Part shown: one piece after another, positions 25,993-35,460 of the stretch
Layout of the letters: each line of letters begins with the position of its first letter
Position numbering within the stretch: position 1 is the first letter of the stretch
Assembly (NCBI GenBank): GCA_030054095.1
Contig: JASGCO010000002.1
Coordinates: forward strand, 248,001-312,000
Direction: 5' to 3'
Source: Sediminibacterium sp.
GTDB lineage: Bacteria; Bacteroidota; Bacteroidia; B-17B0; Aurantibacillaceae
DNA length: 64,000 bases
Notes under the pieces: generated by a model
Told to the model about the DNA's origin: nothing
Seen by the model: only the letters and a program-made list of their open reading frames with translations
Databases searched by the model: none
Program-made: the position numbers and the translations under genes

Positions 25993-27945
25993 CTAATGCT
26001 GAATAATTAAGCGTTGTTGCTGAACAAGAACACCGGCGGAATTGCGCACCATGCAGAAATATAATCCAGAAGGGTATTTTGAAGTGCTGACAATGGTTCG
26101 TCCATTTTGCAGAGATACCTTATCTAATAACTGCCCGGCAACATTCAACACCTCCAACGTGGCTTCCTGCCCGGAGATATTATCTAGCGTTATATAATCA
26201 TTGGCAGGATTAGGATACATTTTCACCACTCTCACGTCTTGTGGATTGTTTTCAGTAATACCTATTGGCAATTGCTCCTTTTTACCAAAGATATACCGCA
26301 TCATTACTGCCCCCGGAATGGCGGATTGCTGCCAATTACCATCGGTATTAAAATATAAATACGTGTTTTTGATGCTGTTTGCATCCTGTCCAATAACTAT
26401 ATCGTTAGTGGTAAATTTTTGCAGCCCTATAAAATACGTACCGTTGCCCAAAACCTTTGGTGAGGTTAAGGTATATTCAGGAATGGCATTGTATGCTGTG
26501 TTTATAAATTTAGGAGTTTGTAAGCTATCTCTGTAGAGCAATGTTCCCGGAAAACCTCCACCATCGCTCCAGATACATAAACGGAAAAAACTGCTGGAAG
26601 CTTGTTGTGTGGATGACTTGTCGAAATAGATCCGCACAGCCCTTAATGTATCCGTTACATTTAAACTGATCTTATAGGCCAGTTGCGCCCCCGCTCCTCT
26701 TAATTCATAGGCTCTTTCCGCACTACCATCGTCAAATGCATAGTAGTTATGAAATTTAAACCGGGTTACAACTGTGTCATTGTTTAAGTTAATATCTGTT
26801 GCGCCTAAGGCGTCGCGGTAAACAAAGTGTTTTATGCTAAAAGTTGCAGAATCTGTAAGGGTTGGTAAAGTATAAGATAAGGGCGGTTGCGCGAGTGAGG
26901 TTTGTTTTACCCATCCGTTAAGCCGGAAAGGCGTTATATTATCACTGGGTGGGTTTACCATGGTATGAATAAGGCTTCCTGACGCATTATAGATAAGGTG
27001 TTTGTAAGTAGTATTTACACTCGGGCTACCTGCCGATCCGATTCCGTTATAACGTAAACGATTGGTTATCGTAAACGTTTGTTCTGCCTGATTAAATTGC
27101 TGCCATGGCATAGCCGTGTATTTGTGAAATGGTGGAGCAGGAACGTAACCATACGTTACATCATCATAAGCCGTGTCTTTTACAACGCTACGATTATTAT
27201 CAAGCAATACATAATCCACATGCCAGTTATCCCAATCTCCGTTAAGCGCCGACTTATTCCGGATCCGAAAACGAAAACCATCTCTCAGATAAGCGGTATC
27301 TGTAATCATGATAAATGCTCTTTTAAAAATGGTATCATTGGTATTCGCATTACTAAATCCTGGAACTCCCCACACATTTTTAACCCACTTCTGCTGACGT
27401 GGTTTAAAAAAATCAACAAGCAGGCTGTCACCTGGTTCCGGCATATCACCATACCCTCTCCCCTGATAGTAAAAGGTTAAAGCCACACTGTCTGCGGGAG
27501 TGAGCGTTAAAGTACCCTTTGTCAACAAATTAATGGGCTTTGATGTAAGTGTATCTGCCGCAAATGAAGAATTACTTACCAGATTAGGATTGTAAGCTGC
27601 TCCTTTTTTATTTAACCCATCGAAAGTGGCCACCCCAATGCTCAAAGGTGCTATAGCCTTTCCGATATTGATATACACCGAAGAGTCGCTCCACAAATTC
27701 TGTTTAGCGTAATTGGTATATGTGGCATAATAAAAATCATCTTTAAAGGGCAAGGTTAATGATCCCGCGCGTTGATAGGGTGCCTGCCATTGCGCATTTT
27801 CACCACGCACCGCCAGATCGCCATACCAGTAATTGATATTAGAACTCAACGGAACCAAGCGTTCCTGCGCCGGCAGAATCATTCCACTGAAAATAGAAAT
27901 AAGAAGGAGTAAAAACGGTTTATTGCGCATGTTCATCTTTATCAA
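25993..27945 (-). CDS. T9SS type A sorted secreted protein
   Basis: The 650-residue protein has a signal peptide (FLLLLISIFSGMILPAQ) and a C-terminal type A sorting domain (VVKMYPNPANDYITL to VLVQQQRLIIQH). The middle is beta-rich, with YYATYTNYAKQNLWSDSSVYIN and a segment near residues 400-550 (YAFDDGSAERAYELRGAGA) common in Bacteroidota surface proteins; no catalytic motif was recognised. The first residues overlap the PASTA gene by about 26 bp; starts at 27936 or 27930 are also possible. Secretion to the surface by T9SS is expected. Confidence 0.8.
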   Translation of the reverse strand: MIKMNMRNKPFLLLLISIFSGMILPAQERLVPLSSNINYWYGDLAVRGENAQWQAPYQRAGSLTLPFKDDFYYATYTNYAKQNLWSDSSVYINIGKAIAPLSIGVATFDGLNKKGAAYNPNLVSNSSFAADTLTSKPINLLTKGTLTLTPADSVALTFYYQGRGYGDMPEPGDSLLVDFFKPRQQKWVKNVWGVPGFSNANTNDTIFKRAFIMITDTAYLRDGFRFRIRNKSALNGDWDNWHVDYVLLDNNRSVVKDTAYDDVTYGYVPAPPFHKYTAMPWQQFNQAEQTFTITNRLRYNGIGSAGSPSVNTTYKHLIYNASGSLIHTMVNPPSDNITPFRLNGWVKQTSLAQPPLSYTLPTLTDSATFSIKHFVYRDALGATDINLNNDTVVTRFKFHNYYAFDDGSAERAYELRGAGAQLAYKISLNVTDTLRAVRIYFDKSSTQQASSSFFRLCIWSDGGGFPGTLLYRDSLQTPKFINTAYNAIPEYTLTSPKVLGNGTYFIGLQKFTTNDIVIGQDANSIKNTYLYFNTDGNWQQSAIPGAVMMRYIFGKKEQLPIGITENNPQDVRVVKMYPNPANDYITLDNISGQEATLEVLNVAGQLLDKVSLQNGRTIVSTSKYPSGLYFCMVRNSAGVLVQQQRLIIQH

Positions 27946-28546
27946 AATCAGTTCCCGGATCGGTAGTTGTACTGTCAGCCACTCCCGGTGTATAAAATGT
28001 ATTTTTTTCGCCTATTACCAAATCCACAACCGTTCCCTTTCTAACCTGAGCCCCACTTGCCGCTTCTTTGCCATCTATTATCTGAGAAAGTACACAACCG
28101 TTACAATCTGCTTCACGCGTACGCACCTTTCCTATCTTAAGCCCGTAACTCTGCAATATTAATCTGGCCTGACGTTCACTGCGATCTACTAATTTAGGCA
28201 TCACAATACTTGGCGGCAACACACCGGTAACGTACAAATAGATCATTCTATTGTGTTTTACCTTGCTTTTAACTGCGGGATCCTGCCGGATAACAATTCC
28301 TGCTTCTTCTTTAGGATCGTAAATACTATCTATAATCTGATACTTAACACCCTTATCCTTTATAAACTCATCCAGTTTTGTTAACGTTTGCCCTTTAAAG
28401 TCTGGAACTTCTACATACTCACCGTGATTGGTGTAACCCGATAGCCAACGTGTTAACAAAAACAGCACCAAAAAGACGGACAATGCAGCAAGTCCGCCAT
28501 GCAAAAAAAATGATTTCGTTTTTAAAAATGCAAAAAAATCCTTCAT
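27920..28546 (-). CDS. PASTA-domain membrane protein
   Basis: From the ATG at 28546 (MKDFFAFLKTKSFF) the protein has a short cytoplasmic end, one transmembrane helix (GLAALSVFLVLFLLTRWL) and three PASTA repeats in the periplasm (VEVPDFKGQTLTKLDEFI, PSIVMPKLVDRSERQARL and a third after VRTREADCNGCVLSQ). A Cys pair (ADCNGC) lies in the third. PASTA domains bind peptidoglycan fragments in kinases and PBPs; here no kinase is attached, as is usual in Bacteroidota. Upstream GTG/ATG codons (28561, 28558) are alternative starts. It is translationally coupled to the T9SS protein. Confidence 0.87.
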   Translation of the reverse strand: MKDFFAFLKTKSFFLHGGLAALSVFLVLFLLTRWLSGYTNHGEYVEVPDFKGQTLTKLDEFIKDKGVKYQIIDSIYDPKEEAGIVIRQDPAVKSKVKHNRMIYLYVTGVLPPSIVMPKLVDRSERQARLILQSYGLKIGKVRTREADCNGCVLSQIIDGKEAASGAQVRKGTVVDLVIGEKNTFYTPGVADSTTTDPGTDFDKDEHAQ

Positions 28547-28581
28547 AAATACCGCCATCACAACGACTGATAAAGATAACT

Positions 28582-28613
28582 AAAAAAGCCATACCGGAAT
28601 AGGTATGGCTTCT
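28582..28613 (-). terminator. Intrinsic terminator
   Basis: On the minus strand AAGCCATACC and GGTATGGCTT form a perfect 10-bp stem around TATTCC, followed by a T-run. It ends the large secreted-protein gene at 28641. Confidence 0.85.
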
Positions 28614-28640
28614 TAAATAAACGTATTCAACTGTGAAAAC

Positions 28641-31600
28641 TTATTTTCCGGAGTTGTTAATTATTTTTTTCGTGATCTTTCCATCCGCAGTTTCCACACT
28701 TACAAACAAAAGACGTTCATTTGCAGGAACCTCTAAAACAAAGGTCTCCTTTTCTACACTCGTCTGTTTAATCAAGCCTACCTGTTGCCCAATCACATTG
28801 CTTACCTTTACTTTAACCGGTGTTACTTTACCGAAATTCAGGTTTACCACAAGCGCTTCACCATTATGGTACACATTTACATTCTGATTGAGCACATTTT
28901 CAGTTATTCCGATAGGACTCATCATTGCCACAATTGGCAAAGTATAAGAAGATGAATCGGCGCAGGCCCCGTTAGTTACAACCAGTTTCACATCGTACAC
29001 CCCTGCTTGTGTATATGCATGACTAACCGTAGCTGTGGCGGCGGAGGTATTGTCACCGAAATCCCAGAAATACGTGCTCGCATTGGCAGAAGCATCCGAT
29101 AAAAGCACAGTATTGGCGTTATTGATAATAACGGTGTTTGTACTAGCCGTAAAAAGGGCATTTGGCTTAAGCGTTGAAGCAATAACGGTATAGGCCGCTT
29201 CGCCACTTTGACAAGCTCCCGGTTTGGCAACCTCGGCATAATAACTGCCTTCTGCAACATTATATAATGTATCTGAAGTAGCTGTAGTATTTACAGTTCT
29301 AACGACATTGCCATTCTCATTTTTCCATGTATAGGTATAATTTCCGGAACCGGAAGTAGCAATAACCAGCTTACCTGTATTTTGCTTACTACATATCGGT
29401 TGAGTTAAAGTGCTAACCGGAGTGGTACGGTTAATGGTAATGCTTAGTACAAAACGATTCGTTCCATCATTATTCAGGTTAAAATTATAAGCCCCGCTTT
29501 TTAAATTATGCGTAGTGGCTGTTACATTATCATATAATGATATACAAGCTCCCACCGGCATCAGATTCATATCCAGAGGTAAGATGCTGTAAGCGCCATT
29601 AACAGGTGAATTCACCGAAACGGATAAGGTAACTGTATTTACTGTAGAAGGAATGGCATTGATGCGATACTTAACCCCACTTACCGAAGAATAAATTCTT
29701 GCCAGTGGATTAGCCATATATTCATCAAAAACGGCAACCGCATCCAGATTTTTATCAGTACCCATAGTAGCATTGGCATGCATGTGAATAACCGTTTCTG
29801 TGTTAAAATTTTGACCGTTTAATTGTAAGCGGAAGTATTGTTGATTAGAGACCACTACGTTACTGCTACGCAATAATGCATTCTGACTATTGCTGGCGGT
29901 TTTCCAACTTTCAGTTGGAGAAAGTACAAAAGGTGAACTGGCATGAACCATAAAAGCCTGACCTAAAGGAATATTATCGTTGATTCCACCTGAACCTACT
30001 GCCGGGCTTGATATACCGCTTCCTGTGGCAAATGTGGCATGGTCTCCCTGGCCGCCATTCAGATCCGGATTCCAAACATATAACACACCATCTGTATTCG
30101 CCAGATTAGCGCCTAATGCCGCTGTAAAGGAAATGGGTGATGGATAAGGATTTCCGAGCAAATTAAATCCTGTTTCAGGACCCGCTCCACCAGTAACTGT
30201 TACATTCATACTTCCCAGATTCTTTTTATTAACAGGGCCGGTTAAATCAATAACAATTGCACTTGTGCTGGTAGCACCATCGCCAATATATACCCAATAG
30301 CCTTTTAAAGGATCTATCGTGCTATTGTAATTCGTCAGTTCCACGTAGTGTGGCGCATCGCTGTATGAAAGAGTAGAAAGCGTTTCGTCGTATTCGTAAA
30401 TAGATGTAAATGTAGTACCTCCTACAGTACTGCCATCCGGACAATTGGCACATGTAATCGCAAAATCATCATTCCATGCTGAAAAGCCCTGACCTGTTAC
30501 GCCGTTTGATGTAATATTATTCCAACCGGTTGTTCCTCCAGGCGCAAAAGCCTCCACCATCATATTTCCGGTAATATCGCCGTTAGCGCTTATGATTCCT
30601 ACGCGTCCTTTATTGCTGGCATCTGCTTTAATGCTTACATTACCGCCTGTTGCAATTGTCCCTACACTCGGAGTAATGCTACCCCAAACTTCCAGTGAAT
30701 TTCCTATACTCAGTGTTTGTCCGGCTGTTCTGTTCAGGGTTAAATCGCCTAAAGCTTTTGTTGTACTGCTGGATTGATCCATAAAGAGTGAACCGCTGAT
30801 ACTGGTAGAAGTTCCTCCACCCAAAAGGATAGATGAGGTTCTTGATCCGCTAAAATCACCACTAGCGGCAGAAGAATGTAATGTTACTGAGGTACCGTTA
30901 AGTGTTAAAATATTGCCGTTTAAACGCAAGCGTCCGTTATTTATAGTGGCGTTTCCTGTAACTGTAAGATTGCTACCTAAGGTTAGGTCGCCTCCTGAAG
31001 GGCGATTATACGTAAATTGATTCACTGTTCGGTTAGTGGCCCCTACGCCAAACGTAATGGTTCCAAATGAGCCTGTCCCCCCTATTGTTAACCGCGAATT
31101 ACCAGTTAGAACCTGTCCTGAACCCACTATCGTTCCATTTAATGTCATATTATTAAGTGTACTGTTAGCCATATTCAGATTGGCGCCATTCAAATTTAAA
31201 ATACCATTTACAGTAAAATTACCCGATTGATTTTTTTGGGCACCGCTAATAATAAGATTTTGAAATGTAGTTGACCAAAGTGAAACTGCCGAACTTTGGG
31301 CAAAATCAACCGTACTGTTGGTTAAAATATTAACCTGAGATGCCGCAGGAAAAGTAGTATTCTGAAGGGTAAGTGTTGAGGAATTATTAATTGTGAGTTT
31401 AGCTCCACCACTTAAGGTCAAGGCATTGGAAGAAGGTATGGTAAAGTTTACACTTATAGTACCTGTTGGATGCCCTACCTGAACCGAAGTACCGGAACCA
31501 CCTACAATCCAGGGAGCTGTTAACGAAGGTGCGGTACCATTAATCATAAAAAATGTTTGATTATTAGCGGTAAAACTAGACGGCTGAGTACCGGTACCAT

Positions 31601-32222
31601 TTGTATTATTGCCCCATGAGGTAAGTAAATTCAAAGCCCCGCTTCCATTCCAATAGAAAACAGGTGATTGATTACCAATTATGTTAATGTCGTCAATTGC
31701 AAAAAAGAAACCATTTCCACTGGCAGTATAACTCCACCTCAGAAAAACAGTGGGTAAATTCTCCATGCTTGCTGGAAGGGTAAACTGCGTAACCGCGTGC
31801 CACGCGTCATCCGCTACCACATCTGTCCATCCGGGCACTGTAGTGTATGTAATATTATTGGAACTCACCTCCAGTAAAACAGTTGGAGCACCAACAGATC
31901 GGTAGCAGTTATAGTTTACTACCAGGTTGGTGGTTCCTAATGTCGAAAAACTTTGTGTTATGGCATGTTCACTTCCTGATCCGCCATCGGAACCAGCTAG
32001 CACACTATTTCCCGAACTAAGAGGCAAAGCACACTCCGGTACACCGCCACCATTGTTTACATTAGGGTCTATTACCCAATCACCGGTAGCGGAAGTCCAT
32101 CCCGCAGGAAATGTAGTTGTTCCTGCCCCACCGAAATTTTCACCGTAAACCGTTACCGTCTGCGATTTAACACCAAAGCCTAAAAGGATAAGTAGTATAC
32201 AGAATGAGTAAATCTTTTTCAT
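28641..32222 (-). CDS. Large secreted adhesin-like protein with PKD domain
   Basis: The 1193-residue protein has a signal peptide (FCILLILLGFGVKSQ). A jelly-roll-like region follows (about 25-190, FPAGWTS, FFFAIDDINIIG), then a long Ser/Thr/Asn/Gly-rich repeat region reminiscent of beta-helical passengers (about 190-560, NGTIVGSGQVLTG, LTLNGTSVTL). A further domain and a PKD domain (STYFWDFGDNTS) come near residue 1080. The C-terminus (GITENVLNQNVNVYHNGE to KKIINNSGK) is sorting-domain-like but not the canonical type A. It is probably surface exposed. Ligand unknown. A weak TATTTTTA promoter element lies upstream on the minus strand. Confidence 0.75.
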   Translation of the reverse strand: MKKIYSFCILLILLGFGVKSQTVTVYGENFGGAGTTTFPAGWTSATGDWVIDPNVNNGGGVPECALPLSSGNSVLAGSDGGSGSEHAITQSFSTLGTTNLVVNYNCYRSVGAPTVLLEVSSNNITYTTVPGWTDVVADDAWHAVTQFTLPASMENLPTVFLRWSYTASGNGFFFAIDDINIIGNQSPVFYWNGSGALNLLTSWGNNTNGTGTQPSSFTANNQTFFMINGTAPSLTAPWIVGGSGTSVQVGHPTGTISVNFTIPSSNALTLSGGAKLTINNSSTLTLQNTTFPAASQVNILTNSTVDFAQSSAVSLWSTTFQNLIISGAQKNQSGNFTVNGILNLNGANLNMANSTLNNMTLNGTIVGSGQVLTGNSRLTIGGTGSFGTITFGVGATNRTVNQFTYNRPSGGDLTLGSNLTVTGNATINNGRLRLNGNILTLNGTSVTLHSSAASGDFSGSRTSSILLGGGTSTSISGSLFMDQSSSTTKALGDLTLNRTAGQTLSIGNSLEVWGSITPSVGTIATGGNVSIKADASNKGRVGIISANGDITGNMMVEAFAPGGTTGWNNITSNGVTGQGFSAWNDDFAITCANCPDGSTVGGTTFTSIYEYDETLSTLSYSDAPHYVELTNYNSTIDPLKGYWVYIGDGATSTSAIVIDLTGPVNKKNLGSMNVTVTGGAGPETGFNLLGNPYPSPISFTAALGANLANTDGVLYVWNPDLNGGQGDHATFATGSGISSPAVGSGGINDNIPLGQAFMVHASSPFVLSPTESWKTASNSQNALLRSSNVVVSNQQYFRLQLNGQNFNTETVIHMHANATMGTDKNLDAVAVFDEYMANPLARIYSSVSGVKYRINAIPSTVNTVTLSVSVNSPVNGAYSILPLDMNLMPVGACISLYDNVTATTHNLKSGAYNFNLNNDGTNRFVLSITINRTTPVSTLTQPICSKQNTGKLVIATSGSGNYTYTWKNENGNVVRTVNTTATSDTLYNVAEGSYYAEVAKPGACQSGEAAYTVIASTLKPNALFTASTNTVIINNANTVLLSDASANASTYFWDFGDNTSAATATVSHAYTQAGVYDVKLVVTNGACADSSSYTLPIVAMMSPIGITENVLNQNVNVYHNGEALVVNLNFGKVTPVKVKVSNVIGQQVGLIKQTSVEKETFVLEVPANERLLFVSVETADGKITKKIINNSGK

Positions 32223-32334
32223 TTATTGTTAATTATATCGTTTATAAAAATAACTTTTTTCCGACTCCGTTTAACAATTAATTAATAAAAGAAACACCTT
32301 TTAACAAATATAAAGAGTCTTTTAGTCAAATAAA

Positions 32335-32365
32335 TTGCTACAATAGTGGTATTCACTTATCTTTA
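32335..32365 (+). promoter_or_regulatory. Promoter for the TonB receptor gene
   Basis: TTG (32335-32337), a 20-bp spacer and TATCTTTA (32358-32365) lie 11 bp before the ATG and fit the Bacteroidota consensus. Confidence 0.55.
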
Positions 32366-32376
32366 CGCATCTAAAT

Positions 32377-34728
32377 ATGAAAAAGTTTCACTTCATTTTG
32401 TTTATTTTGTGCCTAAACTTTAGTTTAGTTTTTGCTCAGGGATCTGCCACCATACGAGGATTTGTTTATGAGAAATCAAGCGGTGAGCCAATTCCGTTTA
32501 CCAGCGTTTATTTAAAGGGTACCACAATAGGGGCAAGTACGGACTTAAATGGTTTTTTTACTTTATCCAAAATTCAGCCAGGGAACTACACATTACTTGT
32601 AACCAGTCTGGAATACGATACAATCAGAGAAAGCATTTCACTAAAGGCAGGAGATCTTATTAACAAAAAGTTCTTCGCCGTAAAAGGCGGCATTAAGCTG
32701 GATGAAGTTGAAGTAAGCACTCAGGCAACCGATAAAATAGAAAATACCCAGGTTTCCGTTCAGAAAATTGATCCAATTGTTATTAATAAACTACCCAGTA
32801 TAGGAGAACCGGATCTGGCACAATATCTTCAGGTTTTACCAGGCGTAACGTTTACCGGTGATCAGGGGGGGCAATTATACATCAGGGGCGGTTTACCTGT
32901 TCAAAACAAAGTATTGCTAGATGGGTTAACCATTTATAATCCGTTCCATTCCATCGGTTTATTTTCTGTATTCGATAATGACATTATGAAAAACGCAGAT
33001 GTGTATTCTGCCGGCTTTGGAGCTGAATACGGCGGACGTACATCCTCTGTGATGGACATTACGACACGGGACGGGAACAAAAAGAGTCTTGCCGGAAAAA
33101 TAGCAGCCTCTACGTTTGGCGCTAAAGCCACATTGGAAGGCCCGCTTAAAAAGTTAACAGATGATGGAAATACCAGTATGTCTTTCCTGTTTTCCGGGAA
33201 ACACAGTTATTTACCGCAAAGTTCCAAGTTATTGTACACGTATGCCAATAAAGATGGATTACCCTTTAACTATACAGATTTATACGGCAAAGTTTCTTTG
33301 AACTCTACCTCGGGAAGTAAACTAAGTTTATTTGGTTTTAGCTTTAACGATAAGGTGAACTATTCTGAATTAGCTACCTTTAAATGGAAATCACTCGGTG
33401 GTGGTTCTAATTTCATTTTGGTGCCGCCTAATTCCAGTTTGCTAATAGAGGGGGTGATTGCTTATTCACAATACCGTATTGATTTTATCAATCCATTATT
33501 GGAAACGGACTCTAAATTCAGTTCTATCAATGGATTTAATGCCGGCTTTAATTTCATTAAATTTATTGGGCGTCAGGAAGTTAAATTTGGTTTTGAAGGC
33601 GTTATCACCTCTGCGCTTTATGAAATCAGCAATCCCTATTTTTCCAAAATTCGTTTAGAGCGTTCCACCAGCGATGTGGCAGCATTTGCCAAGTACAAAT
33701 ACATTGGTAAAAACAAGCGTTTGATTTTTGAACCCAGCTTCCGGTTACAATATTATGCTACACTAGGCGTTATGTCTCCCGAGCCCAGAGCGGCGCTTAA
33801 ATGGAACATTACCAATAAAATACGGTTTAAAGGCGCAGGAGGGCTGTATAGTCAAACCCTTATGGCGGCTAATAGCGACAGGGATGTGGTTAACCTTTTT
33901 TATGGCTTTATCAATGCGCCTGAAAAGAGTGAAATTTCACAAAGCTATCTGGATTATAAAGGTAATTCACAAGCTGTAAATTCATCTGTTCAAAAAGCAT
34001 GGCACAGTGTTGCCGGGTTTGAATTCGATTTTTTAAAACACTTTGAATTAAACGTAGAGGTATATCAGAAATTTTTCAATCAGGTGATAAATGTAAATCG
34101 CGACAAAGTGTTTAGTGACACCCCCGCGAATGAATCTAAACCTGAAGAAACGCGGAAAGATTTTATCATTGAACAAGGACGCTCAAGAGGATTTGACGTT
34201 GTTTTGAAATACGATCGGAAACGCTTTTATTTCTGGGCAGTGTATTCGTATGGCGTAAACGACCGCTGGGTGGGGAATAATACGCTTAACACTGTATATA
34301 ACTACCCTCCTAATTTCGATCGCCGTCATAACGTTAACCTGGTTAGTTCTTATACGTTCGGTAAAAAGAAAAACTGGGAAGTAAACGTTCGCTGGAATCT
34401 GGGAACCGGTTTCCCTTTTACGAAAACGCAGGGCTATCTGCCTTCGTTTAATCCGGGCGGTAGTATTAACTATAATTTCAATACGGCAAATGGTCTGGTA
34501 AATTATATTCCAGCGGAACTCAATAAAGGACGCTTACCCGATTTTCACCGTTTAGACATTGGTGTTAAATACCGCTATAACTGGACAGAACGCAATACTT
34601 TAGAAATTAATGCCGGTGCCACCAATGTATATAACCGTGAAAATATATTCTATGTTAACCGCATCACATTCGACCGCATTAACCAGTTACCGGTATTACC
34701 AAACGTAAATATCAGTCTGACATTTTAA
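32377..34728 (+). CDS. TonB-dependent outer-membrane receptor
   Basis: The 783-residue protein has a signal peptide, a carboxypeptidase-regulatory-like domain (about 22-110; IRGFVYEKSSGEPIPF, GASTDLNGFFTL), a plug domain (about 120-230; LAQYLQVLPGVTF, LYIRGGLPVQNKVLLDG) and a beta-barrel ending in INQLPVLPNVNISLTF. Such receptors import large or scarce substrates using TonB. No SusD partner is present. The PduO-type cobalamin adenosyltransferase gene starts 5 bp downstream, so a corrinoid substrate is possible but not proven; there is no recognisable cobalamin riboswitch in the 150-bp leader. Confidence 0.9.
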   Translation: MKKFHFILFILCLNFSLVFAQGSATIRGFVYEKSSGEPIPFTSVYLKGTTIGASTDLNGFFTLSKIQPGNYTLLVTSLEYDTIRESISLKAGDLINKKFFAVKGGIKLDEVEVSTQATDKIENTQVSVQKIDPIVINKLPSIGEPDLAQYLQVLPGVTFTGDQGGQLYIRGGLPVQNKVLLDGLTIYNPFHSIGLFSVFDNDIMKNADVYSAGFGAEYGGRTSSVMDITTRDGNKKSLAGKIAASTFGAKATLEGPLKKLTDDGNTSMSFLFSGKHSYLPQSSKLLYTYANKDGLPFNYTDLYGKVSLNSTSGSKLSLFGFSFNDKVNYSELATFKWKSLGGGSNFILVPPNSSLLIEGVIAYSQYRIDFINPLLETDSKFSSINGFNAGFNFIKFIGRQEVKFGFEGVITSALYEISNPYFSKIRLERSTSDVAAFAKYKYIGKNKRLIFEPSFRLQYYATLGVMSPEPRAALKWNITNKIRFKGAGGLYSQTLMAANSDRDVVNLFYGFINAPEKSEISQSYLDYKGNSQAVNSSVQKAWHSVAGFEFDFLKHFELNVEVYQKFFNQVINVNRDKVFSDTPANESKPEETRKDFIIEQGRSRGFDVVLKYDRKRFYFWAVYSYGVNDRWVGNNTLNTVYNYPPNFDRRHNVNLVSSYTFGKKKNWEVNVRWNLGTGFPFTKTQGYLPSFNPGGSINYNFNTANGLVNYIPAELNKGRLPDFHRLDIGVKYRYNWTERNTLEINAGATNVYNRENIFYVNRITFDRINQLPVLPNVNISLTF

Positions 34729-34733
34729 AACGG

Positions 34734-35291
34734 ATGGCGTTTAAGATCTATACAAAAACGGGAGATAAAGGAGAAACTTCTCTTATAGGCGGCACACGTT
34801 TACCTAAGCAGCATATCCGGATAGAAGCTTATGGAACAGTTGATGAACTAAATTCGCATATCGGACTTCTGAGAGACGTTACCTCGGAAACCGATTTCAA
34901 TTTTGAAGTGCTTCTTTCCGTGCAGGATCGCTTGTTTTCTATAGGCTCACATTTAGCAGCTGACCCTGAAAAAAATAAAATGGTATTACCTGAAATTTTT
35001 GAAGGGGATGTAACTGCCCTGGAAAATGCCATAGATAAAATGGAGGAACTATTACCTGAAATGAAGCATTTTGTTTTACCCGGAGGTCATCTCCACGTTA
35101 GTTATGCCCACATTGCCCGAACGGTGTGCAGAAGGGCAGAACGGGCGGTATTAAAACTGGCCGAAAACGAAAAGGTAGAACCTGTTATTCCCCGCTATCT
35201 GAACCGGCTTTCCGATTATGTATTTGTGCTATCGCGCTATATGAGCCAACAGCGCAATGCACGTGAAATTCCCTGGATACCCAAAAAATAG
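34734..35291 (+). CDS. PduO-type cob(I)alamin adenosyltransferase
   Basis: The 185-residue protein starts with IYTKTGDKGETSLIGGTR, the ATP-binding N-terminus of PduO/MMAB enzymes, followed by RIEAYGTVDELNSHIGLLRD and the C-terminal AHIARTVCRRAERAVL and PRYLNRLSDYVFVLSRY. It forms adenosylcobalamin from cob(I)alamin and ATP. Length is normal. It is almost contiguous with the TonB receptor and is followed by about 170 bp holding the etfB promoter. Confidence 0.93.
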   Translation: MAFKIYTKTGDKGETSLIGGTRLPKQHIRIEAYGTVDELNSHIGLLRDVTSETDFNFEVLLSVQDRLFSIGSHLAADPEKNKMVLPEIFEGDVTALENAIDKMEELLPEMKHFVLPGGHLHVSYAHIARTVCRRAERAVLKLAENEKVEPVIPRYLNRLSDYVFVLSRYMSQQRNAREIPWIPKK

Positions 35292-35410
35292 TGTTTACTA
35301 AAATTCCTGTAAATTCAGGTCCTTTTATCCATGTTACGATTCGTACAAGCGGTATTTGAACCAAATCCCTGTAACTTATCCTATCCTCTGTAAGTTTTGC
35401 CGTTTCTCTT

Positions 35411-35441
35411 TTGACGTTTTGGCTTTTTAACGTTATCTTTG
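35411..35441 (+). promoter_or_regulatory. Promoter for etfBA
   Basis: TTG (35411-35413), a 20-bp spacer and a perfect TATCTTTG (35434-35441) match the Bacteroidota consensus, 19 bp before the etfB ATG. Confidence 0.7.
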
Positions 35442-35460
35442 GCACGCTTAAAAAAATAAT

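Noticed and set aside
30592..31230. Plus-strand frames inside the 1193-aa secreted protein
   Set aside because: Shadows of the repetitive Ser/Thr/Asn-rich minus-strand coding sequence.
32223..32376. Cobalamin riboswitch ahead of the TonB receptor
   Set aside because: No B12-box-like or long paired leader; the region is AT-rich and only about 150 bp with a promoter close to the ATG.
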